DNA from: Candidatus Homeothermus arabinoxylanisolvens
GTDB taxonomy: Bacteria > Bacteroidota > Bacteroidia > Bacteroidales > Muribaculaceae
Assembly: GCA_001689405.1 (NCBI GenBank)
Contig: LUJO01000020.1
Location: 1-64,000 of the forward strand
Length of the DNA stretch: 64,000 nt
Direction: 5' to 3'
The stretch's first letter is position 1. Each line of letters starts with the position of its first letter. Below the pieces are notes generated by a model, which worked only from the letters and a program-made list of their open reading frames with translations, searched no databases and was not told the origin of the DNA. A program made the position numbers and the translations under genes. Shown piece after piece: positions 8,481-17,821 of the stretch.

Positions 8481-10214
8481 ATGAAAAAGAATATAACAGT
8501 CAACATATCGGGGGTATTATATCCTATAGACGAAGACGCATATGAATTGCTTAAGAGGTATCTTGACAACATGCGGGCTTCCTTCTCGCGGCAGGAGGGG
8601 GGCAAAGAGATTGCCGACGACATAGAGTCAAGGGCCGCCGAGCTTATGGGGGAGCTTCACGGCGGAGCAGGCACCCCGGTCACCATCGAGGACGTACAGT
8701 GTATAATAAACCGCATAGGCAGCCCCGAAGAGCTTGGCGGAGAGTATGATGACGATGCCCGTAAGGAGCCCTCGCCGGGTTCTGACGGCAACGAGGTGCC
8801 CGGTATGCCTGATGTGCCCGTTCCGGCGTCCAAGAAATTGTATCGCGATGTTGAGCACAAGATGCTCGGCGGCGTACTTGCCGGACTGGGGTGCTATATG
8901 GGCGTGGATCCGAAGTGGCTGCGCTTGCTTGTGATTGTCGTGGCCATCATGACCTTGACAGGAGTACTTGCTCTGCCTGTATTTATTCCGCCCTTCCTGT
9001 TTATAGTTACTCTTTATATAGTGTGCTGGGCTACCATACCTGCGGCCGATACTCCGGCGCAGCGTCTGGAGATGCGCGGCAAACCGGTCAATATCGATAA
9101 TCTGCGAGAGGAGATATTGAATGAGACACCGACCGGCGACAATACGGGAGGCCGTACGTTTATCGATGGTTTCGGCCGTATGGTGGGCTTTCTGTTCAAG
9201 TCGTTTCTTTTCGTGTCGGGAGCCGTGGTGTTGCTTATAAGTGCAGCGGCCCTGATAGGCCTTCTTGTATGCATATGCTGGTACTTGATATCGCCTATCG
9301 GTAATGTGGGAACCGGTGGTGTCGATACCGAGATCGGGCAGTTGTTGATTATATGCCCTATGCCGCTACTGTGGTTGTGGTGCATATCGCTGATTGTTGC
9401 TCTTGCTCTTACCGTGGGCTTCGGTGTGTATGTGATTATGCGTTCGTTGAAGCGTGTCGTGGCTGTATCGCTGCCGGTGATTGTTACTTGTACGGTTATA
9501 TGGATTTTGGCGGTAGTGATTGCCATCGGGTCATCAATACAGATATTTAATGTAATGGATGCAAATCGCGAGAAAATATATGAAATGCGTGATAAACTGA
9601 GCAAAGAGAGAGGTGACGGGTACGAAATACGTCGCTACAAAGAAGCACGTGAGCGCGAAGCTCTTGACCGACTCAATGAGCTGGGCTGGAGCTTGGCCAA
9701 GAGCCATAATCTTGCCGCTCATTATACCAAGAACGGTGAGCACTATTCGGGCGACAGAGAGCGTTCGTATCTCGATGCTTATAATCAAGAAGGCAATATG
9801 ATTTATGAAGTGGTGCGTACGGCGAAGGTGTCGCCGGGGTTTTATACGCTGCAGGCAGTGGCTCGCACAAACGGTAACGGTTGCGAGGTGTTTGCGGTGA
9901 ACGGGTCGGGTAAGCGGTATGCTGCTGATGTGCCGGTGTGCGGCAACAAGGGCGGCTCTGTATGGGCCGATGCTAAGAAAGCACTTGAAGTGCCCGACTC
10001 GGTCGTGCTTCCTGACCGCGACCGCCTCATGGCGCTTGTCAGGGTAAATCGCGGCAAGGGTTACGGATGGTCGCGTGTGGCTGTCGACGGCATAAAAGTC
10101 GGCTCCGACAGTGTGCTCACTTATGGTGTGACCAACGACGTGGTGTCCAAGACGTGGGACGGCACTTGGCTATCGGCCACCGCCTTCGAGCTCATACCGG
10201 CCAAGAGCCGATAG
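8481..10214 (+). CDS. PspC-domain envelope-stress membrane protein
   Basis: 577 residues. The N-terminal part (1-95) is a soluble helical region (LLKRYLDNMRASF, ADDIESRAAELM), then a PspC domain at about 118-185 with its motif KLYRDVEHKMLGGVLAGLGCYMGVD (read in parts) and two membrane segments, a linker, three further membrane segments (about 235-365), a coiled-coil-like charged stretch and a C-terminal soluble domain (about 400-577). PspC proteins sense or help counter inner-membrane stress. Being downstream of padR in one transcript, it is likely the target of that repressor. Ligand or signal is unknown. Confidence 0.85.
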   Translation: MKKNITVNISGVLYPIDEDAYELLKRYLDNMRASFSRQEGGKEIADDIESRAAELMGELHGGAGTPVTIEDVQCIINRIGSPEELGGEYDDDARKEPSPGSDGNEVPGMPDVPVPASKKLYRDVEHKMLGGVLAGLGCYMGVDPKWLRLLVIVVAIMTLTGVLALPVFIPPFLFIVTLYIVCWATIPAADTPAQRLEMRGKPVNIDNLREEILNETPTGDNTGGRTFIDGFGRMVGFLFKSFLFVSGAVVLLISAAALIGLLVCICWYLISPIGNVGTGGVDTEIGQLLIICPMPLLWLWCISLIVALALTVGFGVYVIMRSLKRVVAVSLPVIVTCTVIWILAVVIAIGSSIQIFNVMDANREKIYEMRDKLSKERGDGYEIRRYKEAREREALDRLNELGWSLAKSHNLAAHYTKNGEHYSGDRERSYLDAYNQEGNMIYEVVRTAKVSPGFYTLQAVARTNGNGCEVFAVNGSGKRYAADVPVCGNKGGSVWADAKKALEVPDSVVLPDRDRLMALVRVNRGKGYGWSRVAVDGIKVGSDSVLTYGVTNDVVSKTWDGTWLSATAFELIPAKSR

Positions 10215-10262
10215 GTCAATGCAAGGCGACTGAATATACAGCCTAAAAAGAGAAGATAAGGA

Positions 10263-10294
10263 GTTGTGGGTATGAGGTTTTTTAGCTAATTTTG
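10263..10294 (+). promoter_or_regulatory. Predicted proS promoter
   Basis: TTG (10263-10265), 21 bases, then TAATTTTG (10287-10294), about 43 bases before the proS ATG. Confidence 0.6.
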
Positions 10295-10336
10295 CAGGGT
10301 TAAAATAAATTACACAACATAAACAGGATTTTTGCT

Positions 10337-11818
10337 ATGGCAAAAGAGCTAAAAGACCTCACCAAACGCAGTGAGGACTATTCAAAGTGGTATAACGAGC
10401 TGGTGGTAAAGGCCGAACTGGCCGAGCAGAGCGCAGTGCGCGGCTGCATGGTTATAAAGCCCTACGGCTACGCGATATGGGAGAAAATGCAGCAGACACT
10501 CGACCGCATGTTTAAGGAGACGGGAGTGCAGAACGCTTACTTCCCGCTTCTGATACCGAAGTCGTTTTTATGCCGCGAGGCCGAGCATGTCGAAGGCTTT
10601 GCCAAAGAGTGTGCCGTAGTTACCCACTACCGTCTGAAAAATGACCCCAACGGCAACGGCGTTATCGTTGACCCCGACGCGCGCCTCGAAGAGGAGCTTA
10701 TAGTGCGTCCGACGTCGGAGACCATCATATGGGGAACATATAAGAACTGGATACACAGCTACCGCGACCTGCCCGTGCTGTGCAACCAATGGGCCAACGT
10801 GATGCGCTGGGAGATGCGCACCCGCATGTTCCTGCGCACGGCTGAGTTTCTGTGGCAGGAGGGCCACTGTGCCCATGCTACCGCTGAGGAGTCGGAGGCC
10901 CGTACGATGCAGATGATCAATCTGTATGCCGACTTCGCCGAAAAGTACATGGCCATGCCGGTCATAAAGGGTGTCAAGTCAGCCAACGAACGTTTTGCCG
11001 GCGCGCTCAACACCTATACCATCGAGGCTATGATGCAGGACGGAAAGGCGCTCCAGTCGGGTACGTCGCACAATCTCGGACAGAACTTCGCCAAGGCGTT
11101 TGACGTGACGTTTATCAACAAGGACAATCAGCCCGAATATGTATGGGCAAACTCGTGGGGCGTATCGACACGTCTTATGGGCGCTCTTATCATGACCCAC
11201 TCCGATGACAACGGCCTTGTGCTGCCTCCGCACTTGGCTCCTATACAGGTTGTCATCGTACCTATATACAAGAACAGCGAGCAGCTTGCCGAGATAAGCA
11301 AGGTCGTGGCTCCTATAGTGGAGCAGCTTAAGGCTCTCGGCATCAGCGTCAAGTATGATGACGCCGAAAACCGTCGCCCCGGCTTCAAGTTTGCCGACTA
11401 CGAACTCAAGGGTGTGCCCGTGCGCCTTGCCATCGGTGTGCGCGACATCGAGAACGGTACTGTCGAGGTCATGCGCCGCGACACTCTCGAGAAGCAGGTC
11501 GAGCCGCTCGAAGGCATAGCCGCATTTGTGCAGAAGCTGCTTGAGGATATACAGAACAACATCTACCGGAAGGCTCTTCGCCATCGTGAGTCGATGACCC
11601 GTACCGTGGATACCTACGAAGAGTTTAAGGAAGAGATAGAGAAGGGCGGCTTCATTCTTGCCCATTGGGACGGAACTACCGAGACTGAAGAGAAAGTCAA
11701 GGCCGAGACCAAGGCTACTATACGTTGTATCCCGTTGGACGGCGACGATACCCCCGGATTTTGTATGGTTACAGGCAAGCCTTCGGCGCGCCGCGTAATC
11801 TTTGCCCGTAACTACTAA
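10337..11818 (+). CDS. proS: Prolyl-tRNA synthetase (archaeal/eukaryotic type)
   Basis: 493 residues, class II synthetase of the short type: the catalytic core carries motif 2 ([23 protein letters not shown], in parts) and motif 3 ([12 protein letters not shown]), followed by an anticodon-binding domain and the C-terminal extra domain ending ARNY that is typical of the archaeal/eukaryotic form. The bacterial-type editing insertion between motifs 2 and 3 is absent, which is usual for Bacteroidota. It charges tRNA-Pro. The next gene starts 13 bases after its stop and is probably co-transcribed. Confidence 0.96.
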   Translation: MAKELKDLTKRSEDYSKWYNELVVKAELAEQSAVRGCMVIKPYGYAIWEKMQQTLDRMFKETGVQNAYFPLLIPKSFLCREAEHVEGFAKECAVVTHYRLKNDPNGNGVIVDPDARLEEELIVRPTSETIIWGTYKNWIHSYRDLPVLCNQWANVMRWEMRTRMFLRTAEFLWQEGHCAHATAEESEARTMQMINLYADFAEKYMAMPVIKGVKSANERFAGALNTYTIEAMMQDGKALQSGTSHNLGQNFAKAFDVTFINKDNQPEYVWANSWGVSTRLMGALIMTHSDDNGLVLPPHLAPIQVVIVPIYKNSEQLAEISKVVAPIVEQLKALGISVKYDDAENRRPGFKFADYELKGVPVRLAIGVRDIENGTVEVMRRDTLEKQVEPLEGIAAFVQKLLEDIQNNIYRKALRHRESMTRTVDTYEEFKEEIEKGGFILAHWDGTTETEEKVKAETKATIRCIPLDGDDTPGFCMVTGKPSARRVIFARNY

Positions 11819-11831
11819 TACAAACATTGCC

Positions 11832-12782
11832 GTGTCGCTTCCAGTAATCGCCATAGTGGTGCCATGCTACAACGAGGAGGCCGCGTTGCCCATATCGGCT
11901 GCGCGGCTCCTCGGACTTTTAGACCGTATGTCGGCTGACGGTATGGTGTCGCCCGACAGTTATATACTCTGTTGCAATGACGGTAGCCGCGACGGTACAT
12001 GGAGCGTCATTGAGCGTCTGCATGTTGAGGACCGTCGTCTTAAAGGCATATCGCTCGCTCATAACAGGGGTCATCAGTATGCGTTGCTTGCCGGACTTAT
12101 TTCGGTAAAGGATAAGTGCGATGCGGCCGTATCGATAGATGCCGACCTTCAGGATGATCCCGAGGCCATTGTGGAGATGGTGAAACTCTTCAGCGAGGGT
12201 AAGGAGATAGTCTACGGTGTCAGGTCGAGCAGAGCTACCGACACATGGTTTAAGCGCTCTACCGCCCATGCTTTTTACACGTTGCAGCACCGTATGGGTC
12301 TTGATACCGTGTATGACCATGCCGACTACCGCCTCATGAGCCGGCGCGCACTTGAATTATTGAGCGAATACGGTGAGAGCAATCTGTTTTTGCGCGGAAT
12401 AGTGCCGCAGATAGGTCTTGATACCGCAATCGTGACTTATGAGCGTCACGAGCGTGTGGCCGGCGAGTCCAAGTATCCGCTTGCCAAGATGCTTAGTTTC
12501 TCTATTGACGGCATAACCTCTTTTTCAGCAAAGCCCATACGCATAATTTTCATGATAGGGCTTATATTGCTGTTGGTCGACGTTTTAGTCGCTATCTACG
12601 TCTTTTCTGCTTATTTCGGCCACTCGACTATATCGGGTTGGACCTCCATCATGCTTTCGGTGTGGTTTCTCGGCAGCCTTATCCTTATGAGCATAGGTGT
12701 GGTGGGTGAATATATAGGAAAGATATTCAACGAAGTAAAACACCGCCCGCGTTTTGCCATACGCGACCGACTGTGGGATTGA
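11832..12782 (+). CDS. Polyprenol-phosphate glycosyltransferase (GT2, DPM1/GtrB-like)
   Basis: 316 residues from GTG 11832, chosen because the reading frame upstream runs into proS and no ATG exists before VPCYNEE. GT-A domain with VIAIVVPCYNEE, nucleotide-binding CCNDGSRDGT, and the metal-binding region SIDADLQDDPE. Two C-terminal membrane helices (about 236-258 and 272-295) place it at the inner membrane. Relatives transfer a sugar from a nucleotide sugar to polyprenyl phosphate, for cell-envelope glycan or O-antigen modification. The actual sugar cannot be told from sequence. It lies downstream of proS and converges on rimM. Confidence 0.85.
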   Translation: MSLPVIAIVVPCYNEEAALPISAARLLGLLDRMSADGMVSPDSYILCCNDGSRDGTWSVIERLHVEDRRLKGISLAHNRGHQYALLAGLISVKDKCDAAVSIDADLQDDPEAIVEMVKLFSEGKEIVYGVRSSRATDTWFKRSTAHAFYTLQHRMGLDTVYDHADYRLMSRRALELLSEYGESNLFLRGIVPQIGLDTAIVTYERHERVAGESKYPLAKMLSFSIDGITSFSAKPIRIIFMIGLILLLVDVLVAIYVFSAYFGHSTISGWTSIMLSVWFLGSLILMSIGVVGEYIGKIFNEVKHRPRFAIRDRLWD

Positions 12783-12812
12783 CCCGCCCCTTGATTTATT
12801 GCGTCAGTAAAT

Positions 12813-13352
12813 TTATAGATCGAGAAGTCCTTCGGGAAGCGTCATGACTATGTATCGCTTCTCGGTATTTATTTCATCGATAAGTTCGTCGGCTATAGGT
12901 ATGTATTTGTCGGTGCCGTCGGGCAGTTGTACGATGAAAAGCGCGTTCTCGGTCGAGTCGTTTATGTCTGTTATTTTACCTACCGGACGTCCGTCGGCGT
13001 GTACTATCGTGTAGCCTACGAGGTCTGATGCGTAAAATCCCTCCTCGTCATTGTCCGGCATTTCTCTTACATTATCGCTTATGAGCGCATATATGTCAAG
13101 GTTGGTGAAACGTGCCGCCTGCTCCTCGTTGTTGACGTCGTCGATAGCTATTATTACCGAGTCATGGCGTTTTACTCGTATTGATTTTATGAAGAACGGT
13201 ACAAATATGCCGTCGATGTTCATGACAATTTTATCGATGGCGTCTATGTCGACGTCATCGTCGATCACGGCATTTATTTCGCCCTGAATGCCGTGTGGCT
13301 TTCCGAAACGGCCTATTTCCGTAAGTTCCTCTTTCAGTATCATGTCGGCCAC
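12813..13352 (-). CDS. rimM: Ribosome maturation factor RimM
   Basis: 179 residues with the RimM N-terminal beta-barrel (EIGRFGKPHGIQGEI, about 11-90) and the C-terminal PRC barrel (VGYTIVHADGRPVGKI, IPIADELIDEIN). RimM binds S19 in 30S head assembly. It starts 5 bases after murA and forms one unit with murA and the DUF4290 gene upstream. An ATG three codons inside would be an equally good start. Confidence 0.93.
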   Translation of the reverse strand: MADMILKEELTEIGRFGKPHGIQGEINAVIDDDVDIDAIDKIVMNIDGIFVPFFIKSIRVKRHDSVIIAIDDVNNEEQAARFTNLDIYALISDNVREMPDNDEEGFYASDLVGYTIVHADGRPVGKITDINDSTENALFIVQLPDGTDKYIPIADELIDEINTEKRYIVMTLPEGLLDL

Positions 13353-13357
13353 TGTTT

Positions 13358-14671
13358 TTAGTTAGACACTCGCATTATATGGGCCCCGATTTCATTCAGT
13401 CGTTTGTCGATATTCTCGTAGCCACGGTCTATCTGGTCTATATTGTGTATGCTGCTTGTGCCGCGGGCGCTCATGGCGGCTATGAGCATGGCTATGCCGG
13501 CGCGTATGTCGGGCGACACCATGTTGGTGGCACGCAGCGAGTGCAGACGCCCCGAGCCTATGACGGCCGCGCGGTGTGGATCGCACAGTATTATCTGTGC
13601 GCCCATGTCGATAAGTTTGTCGACGAAAAACAGGCGGCTCTCAAACATCTTCTGGTGTATGAGCACGCTTCCGCGGGCTTGAGTGGCTACTACAAGAAAA
13701 ACACTCAGCAGGTCGGGTGACAGTCCGGGCCAAGGGGCGTCGGCGAATGTCATTATCGAGCCGTCCATGAATGTCTCTATCTCATAGCCGTCACGGGCGG
13801 GAATTATTATGTCATCATCCGATAGCTGAAGCTCGATGCCGAGCCGTTTGAAGCTGTCGGGCATAATTCCCAGATCGCCGTAGCTGACATTTTTCAGTGT
13901 TATGTTGCTCCCGGTCATGGCTGCCATACCTATAAAGCTGCCTACTTCAATCATGTCGGGCAGCAGTCGGTGGGTGGTGCCGTGAAGCGAGGTCACACCG
14001 GTTATGGTAAGCAGATTGGAACCGATGCCTTCTATCTTGGCTCCCATCGATACGAGCATTTTGCAAAGCTGCTGAAGATACGGTTCACATGCGGCATTGT
14101 ATATTGTCGTCACTCCTTCGGCAAGTACGGCCGCCATTATTATATTTGCCGTACCTGTCACCGATGCTTCGTCAAGAAGCATGTAAGTGCCCTTTAAGCC
14201 TGAGCCGGCATGTATTTCGTAGGCATGCCTTTCGGGATTGTAGTCAAAGTCCGCCCCAAGTTTGTTTATGCCTATGAAGTGGGTGTCGAGGCGTCGGCGT
14301 CCTATCTTGTCGCCTCCGGGTTTGGACAGTACGGCATAGCCGAACCGAGCCACGAGAGGACCCGCAAACATCACCGAGCCACGCAGCGCCGCCGATTTCT
14401 TTATATATTCCGGGGTGTTAAGATAGTCTATGTTTATCGAGTCGGCTTGGAAGGCATATGTGTGAGGTTCGAGTTTCTCGACTTTTACGCCGAGATCTCC
14501 AAGCATCGATATAAGGTTGTTGATGTCGAGTATGTCAGGCAGATTTTCGATAACTACACGCTCGGGTGTGAGCAGTGCTGCACACAGAACTTGGAGAGCC
14601 TCGTTTTTGGCTCCCTGTGGAGTGATTTCGCCGTGAAGTGTATGGCCGCCTTCAACAATAAATGTGCTCAT
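13358..14671 (-). CDS. murA: UDP-GlcNAc 1-carboxyvinyltransferase MurA, Asp in place of the catalytic Cys
   Basis: 437 residues, the first committed enzyme of peptidoglycan synthesis: it adds enolpyruvate from PEP to UDP-GlcNAc. The PEP/UDP-GlcNAc regions GAKNEALQV (20-28) and the C-terminal DIRAGIAMLIAA are intact. The active-site loop reads LSKPGGDKIGRRRLD (115-129) where E. coli has PGGC; the codon at 14311-14309 is GAC, so residue 121 is Asp. Cys-to-Asp MurA is known in Mycobacterium and Chlamydia and makes the enzyme insensitive to fosfomycin, which alkylates the Cys. The gene sits between DUF4290 and rimM on one strand. Confidence 0.95.
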   Translation of the reverse strand: MSTFIVEGGHTLHGEITPQGAKNEALQVLCAALLTPERVVIENLPDILDINNLISMLGDLGVKVEKLEPHTYAFQADSINIDYLNTPEYIKKSAALRGSVMFAGPLVARFGYAVLSKPGGDKIGRRRLDTHFIGINKLGADFDYNPERHAYEIHAGSGLKGTYMLLDEASVTGTANIIMAAVLAEGVTTIYNAACEPYLQQLCKMLVSMGAKIEGIGSNLLTITGVTSLHGTTHRLLPDMIEVGSFIGMAAMTGSNITLKNVSYGDLGIMPDSFKRLGIELQLSDDDIIIPARDGYEIETFMDGSIMTFADAPWPGLSPDLLSVFLVVATQARGSVLIHQKMFESRLFFVDKLIDMGAQIILCDPHRAAVIGSGRLHSLRATNMVSPDIRAGIAMLIAAMSARGTSSIHNIDQIDRGYENIDKRLNEIGAHIMRVSN

Positions 14672-14701
14672 GGTTGATGCAATGTAATGATAGAGGAAAG
14701 A

Positions 14702-15292
14702 TTATTTTTTCTTTTTCTTTTTTGATGAGGCCGGAGCAGGCGCTGTCTTGAACTCGTGAAGATGATATTCCGCCGGGTCAAGTCTTATGGCTCCGTGACT
14801 GTATACCGCAAGGTCGTTTAGTATGCGTGCGTCGTCCACGCCGTCGGGATTTACCGCTAACATGACCTTTTTCATGTGGTTGGCTATAAGCGATACGAGA
14901 ACGTCGCGCTCTTCGCCGTTTTCCATTGTCGCGGCTTTGGCTATCATAAGTTCTATGTACTTGCCGTAATGACGAAGTCGCATGTTTGACGGTCGGTAGC
15001 TGAGCGGTTCGGGCCGGCTCTCAAGGCTTTCCGGTTTTATGACTTCGCAGGGATAGTCTATGTCAAGTTTGAAGTCTGACATTATGGCCAGATGGTCCCA
15101 TAGTTTATGCTTGAAGTCATCGACATCGCGCAGCTGCGGAAAGAGGTTGCCCATCGAGGCTATTATCGAGTGGGCACATACGGTGCGCTCTTCTTTGTCG
15201 GGTATGGTGACGCAGTAGTCGACCATCTGCTGGATATTGCGGCCGTATTCAGGCAGTACGAGTTTTTTTAATTGTGTATTGTATGTAAGCAT
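14702..15292 (-). CDS. DUF4290 family protein
   Basis: 196 residues starting MLTYNTQLKKLVLPEYGRNI and carrying FPQLRDVDDFKHKLWDHLAIM and RLRHYGKYIELMI, which I recognise as the DUF4290 family restricted to Bacteroidota. The C terminus is a run of six lysines. No signal peptide or membrane helix, so it is cytoplasmic. It is immediately upstream of murA and rimM and probably shares their transcript; this arrangement is common in the phylum but the function is unknown. Confidence 0.85.
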   Translation of the reverse strand: MLTYNTQLKKLVLPEYGRNIQQMVDYCVTIPDKEERTVCAHSIIASMGNLFPQLRDVDDFKHKLWDHLAIMSDFKLDIDYPCEVIKPESLESRPEPLSYRPSNMRLRHYGKYIELMIAKAATMENGEERDVLVSLIANHMKKVMLAVNPDGVDDARILNDLAVYSHGAIRLDPAEYHLHEFKTAPAPASSKKKKKK

Positions 15293-15305
15293 TTGAATTA
15301 GGCAA

Positions 15306-15342
15306 AAGCATCATCAAAGCCCGACGGGCCATGATGATGCTT
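15306..15342 (-). terminator. Terminator of the tetR-fabH-fabG cluster
   Basis: Perfect 10-bp stem AAGCATCATC (15306-15315) / GATGATGCTT (15333-15342) with an inner GCCC/GGGC pairing, between fabG and the DUF4290 gene, 27 bases after the fabG stop. Confidence 0.6.
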
Positions 15343-15368
15343 CTATGATGAGGTTTATGTTATCAATA

Positions 15369-16115
15369 TTACATGTTCATGCCACCGTCGACTTGTATTA
15401 CCTGTCCGGTCACGTAGCTTGACATGTCGGATGCGAGGAATACGGCTACGTCGGCGATATCGCTTACCTGTCCGCCGCGGCGCAGAGGTATTTTCTTTAC
15501 CCACTCGGCGCGTACGTCATCGGGAAGGGCGGCAGTCATGGCAGTTTCGATGAAGCCCGGGGCAATGGCGTTGGCGCGGATGCCGCGTGAACCGACTTCC
15601 TGTGCTATTGACTTTGCAAGAGCTATGAGTCCGGCCTTTGAAGCGGCATAGTTGGACTGGCCTGCGTTGCCGTGTACACCTACTACCGACGCCATGTTTA
15701 TAATTGAGCCGCCGCGCTGGCGCAACATGATCGGAAGAACGGCATTGATGAAGTTGAACGCGCTCTTAAGGTTAACGGCGATGACTGCGTCCCACTGGGC
15801 TTCGGTCATGCGCATCATGAGTCCGTCCTTGGTTATGCCTGCGTTATTTACGAGAATATCGATTGTTCCGAAGTCTTTTTTTACTTCTTCGACAACTTCT
15901 TTAGTCTGGTTGAAGTCAGCGGCGTTTGATGCGTATCCTTTTACTTTTACTCCGAGAGCTTCAATCTCTTTTTCAGTGGCTTTGCCGTTTTCGTCAATGA
16001 CGAGGTCGGTGAAAGCTATGTTGGCGCCCTCTTGGGCAAAACGAAGCGCAAGCGCTTTTCCTATACCGCGGGCTGCACCGGTGATGAGCGCGGTTTTTCC
16101 TTCAAGTAATTTCAT
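15369..16115 (-). CDS. fabG: 3-oxoacyl-[ACP] reductase
   Basis: 248-residue classical short-chain dehydrogenase: NADP-binding TGAARGIG (about 12-19), NNAG, the Ser-Tyr-Lys set with YAASK (about 155-159), and the C-terminal GGMNM. FabG reduces 3-oxoacyl-ACP in each round of fatty-acid elongation. It is the last gene of a TetR-FabH-like-FabG cluster on the minus strand, which supports a fatty-acid role over a general sugar reductase. Confidence 0.92.
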   Translation of the reverse strand: MKLLEGKTALITGAARGIGKALALRFAQEGANIAFTDLVIDENGKATEKEIEALGVKVKGYASNAADFNQTKEVVEEVKKDFGTIDILVNNAGITKDGLMMRMTEAQWDAVIAVNLKSAFNFINAVLPIMLRQRGGSIINMASVVGVHGNAGQSNYAASKAGLIALAKSIAQEVGSRGIRANAIAPGFIETAMTAALPDDVRAEWVKKIPLRRGGQVSDIADVAVFLASDMSSYVTGQVIQVDGGMNM

Positions 16116-16162
16116 ATATACTTTGATATTGGATTAATGTCAGTTACAAAGGTATGCAATTA

Positions 16163-17107
16163 TTATATCTCTACCAAAAATGCGCCGCATGAATATCCGC
16201 CGCCAAATACGGTAAGACCTATTTTTTCACCTTTATTAAATTTATCGCGGTTCTGTGCGAATACAAGAGCGCAGCTTGCCGAGCCGGTGTTACCGAGTTC
16301 CTCGATGTTGTTCAGGAACTTGTCATCATTTACTCCGAGCTGGTGGGCTACTTGTGCCACTATGCGCTTGTTGGCCTGATGGGTTATGATGTAGTCAAGC
16401 TCTTCGGGCTTGATGCCGTGGGGGGTCGTAGCATGACCGAGTGCATTGATCATGTTGTAGCATGCGTTGACAAATACGTCACGTCCGTCGGGCATCTCTA
16501 TGCCGCCTTCTTTGGGTCGCAGTATTACGCCTTCAGGACCTTTGCCTACATTTCCGAGTCCGCACGTATAGACCTCCTTGACTTCCACGTCGGTGTCAGC
16601 CACTTTGTCGGCCGACAGGAAATAAGCTACTGCGGCATCGCCCCAGAGATGACCGCTTTTGGGGTCGCTTTCATTGGAGTAATATGTATTGTGTTCGGAA
16701 CATACGATAAGGGCTTTCTTTGCTTTGCCTGCCTTGAAGTATGTCTCGACGATCTCAAGTCCGTTGACAAACGACGAGCATGCGGCCGATACGTATATGG
16801 CCTTTGCTCCGGCGATATCATACTTCTGCTGGGCGATATGTGCGAGTGTGGCTACGGTGTCGTAGGGCGAGTAGGACGCCGATACGATAAGGTCCACGTC
16901 TTTAATGTCATAGGGAATGGTTTTTATCGCGTCGTCAATGGCTGCAAGGCCCATTGAATTGTGGCCTTCGCCTTCTGCCGCTTTCGAGCGCGATTTTATG
17001 CCGGTGCGTTTGTAAATCCAGTCATCGGTAAGTCCGTTGACATCCTTGAAATAATCGTTGTCGACCCTCCTGGTCGGCACATAATAGCCGGTAGCGTTGA
17101 TATACAT
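16163..17107 (-). CDS. 3-oxoacyl-ACP synthase III family protein (FabH-like)
   Basis: 314 residues, thiolase fold. The catalytic triad of KAS III is present: Cys110 in SAACSSF, His243 in THQANKR and Asn273 in ELGNTGS. It condenses an acyl-CoA with malonyl-ACP to start fatty-acid synthesis. The N terminus YINATGYYVPTRRVDN differs from canonical housekeeping FabH, so this may be a second or dedicated KAS III with its own acyl preference. It starts 10 bases after the TetR gene and is followed by fabG after 47 bases, so TetR probably controls both. Confidence 0.88.
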   Translation of the reverse strand: MYINATGYYVPTRRVDNDYFKDVNGLTDDWIYKRTGIKSRSKAAEGEGHNSMGLAAIDDAIKTIPYDIKDVDLIVSASYSPYDTVATLAHIAQQKYDIAGAKAIYVSAACSSFVNGLEIVETYFKAGKAKKALIVCSEHNTYYSNESDPKSGHLWGDAAVAYFLSADKVADTDVEVKEVYTCGLGNVGKGPEGVILRPKEGGIEMPDGRDVFVNACYNMINALGHATTPHGIKPEELDYIITHQANKRIVAQVAHQLGVNDDKFLNNIEELGNTGSASCALVFAQNRDKFNKGEKIGLTVFGGGYSCGAFLVEI

Positions 17108-17117
17108 GTTGTTATAT

Positions 17118-17711
17118 TTAATGTTTTTTTATTCCTGACAGTACGTATTGTTTTATGTATTGTCTCATCTGTTGAGGCTCTATGTCAAATTGTGAGAAAT
17201 TGTTGCGCATGTAAGACAACTCTATGCCTTGAAACAGCATTATCATGGCCGCGTAGACTCCTGTCGTCTTTTCCGGATCGAAGTCGCCTTTCTCAACACC
17301 TTCGTGCATTATGCCGCGCAACATCTCAAGCTCTTTTTCGATAGCGAGATTTCTTATGCGCTCCATCCGCTTGAACTCACGTATCAGCAGTGAGCGCAAT
17401 ACGGTATTGTCATGGTGGTGGGCTATGCTCTCGGCCACCACGTCAATACGCAGGTCGATGAATTTCATAAGCTTGTCGGTGGGCGATGCATCGGTCGATA
17501 CAACCTCGCGCAGCCTTGCCACAAGCATCTCGCTCTCTTTTTCAATTACGGCATTGTAGATCTCGCGCTTGTTTTTAAAATAGGTGTAGATTGTGCGTCT
17601 GCCCTTGTATGATGCGTTGGCTATATCGCTCATAGTGGTATTCTCTATGCCTTTGTGGGCAAAGAGTTGGCGGGCAACGTCAATCAGCTTTTCGCGGGTC
17701 TTTAATACCAT
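17118..17711 (-). CDS. TetR-family transcriptional regulator
   Basis: 197 residues from ATG 17711. The N-terminal helix-turn-helix is standard: TREKLIDVARQLFAHKGIEN, TTMSDIANASYKGRRTIYTYFKNKREIYN (about 4-60). The rest is the helical ligand/dimer domain. An upstream in-frame start at 17750 would run through the operator palindrome. It leads the fabH-like and fabG genes, so it likely senses an acyl-CoA or fatty acid, as FadR/FapR-like TetR proteins do; the ligand is inference. Confidence 0.92.
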   Translation of the reverse strand: MVLKTREKLIDVARQLFAHKGIENTTMSDIANASYKGRRTIYTYFKNKREIYNAVIEKESEMLVARLREVVSTDASPTDKLMKFIDLRIDVVAESIAHHHDNTVLRSLLIREFKRMERIRNLAIEKELEMLRGIMHEGVEKGDFDPEKTTGVYAAMIMLFQGIELSYMRNNFSQFDIEPQQMRQYIKQYVLSGIKKH

Positions 17712-17715
17712 AATT

Positions 17716-17738
17716 GCACAAATGAGAATAATTTGTGC
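17716..17738 (-). promoter_or_regulatory. Palindromic operator just upstream of the TetR gene
   Basis: Perfect inverted repeat GCACAAAT (17716-17723) / ATTTGTGC (17731-17738) with a 7-base spacer, beginning 5 bases before the TetR ATG. Size and placement fit a TetR dimer site for autoregulation of the tetR-fabH-fabG unit. The -33 side of the promoter could not be assigned with confidence. Confidence 0.6.
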
Positions 17739-17809
17739 GAAATTACGCATTTTCCTTCATATACGAGCAATAAATCATATTAAAATGAATAAAATATATA
17801 TGTAAATTG

Positions 17810-17817
17810 TAATTTTG
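17810..17817 (+). promoter_or_regulatory. -7 box of dacB, implying a near-leaderless transcript
   Basis: TAATTTTG ends only 4 bases before the ATG at 17822. With the usual spacing to the start of transcription the mRNA would begin at or next to the start codon. A TTG at the proper -33 distance is not clear. Confidence 0.45.
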
Positions 17818-17821
17818 CAGC

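Noticed and set aside
11802..11831. In-frame TTG start of the glycosyltransferase inside proS
   Set aside because: It would add residues with no family match; GTG 11832 lies just before the conserved VIAIVVPCYNEE.
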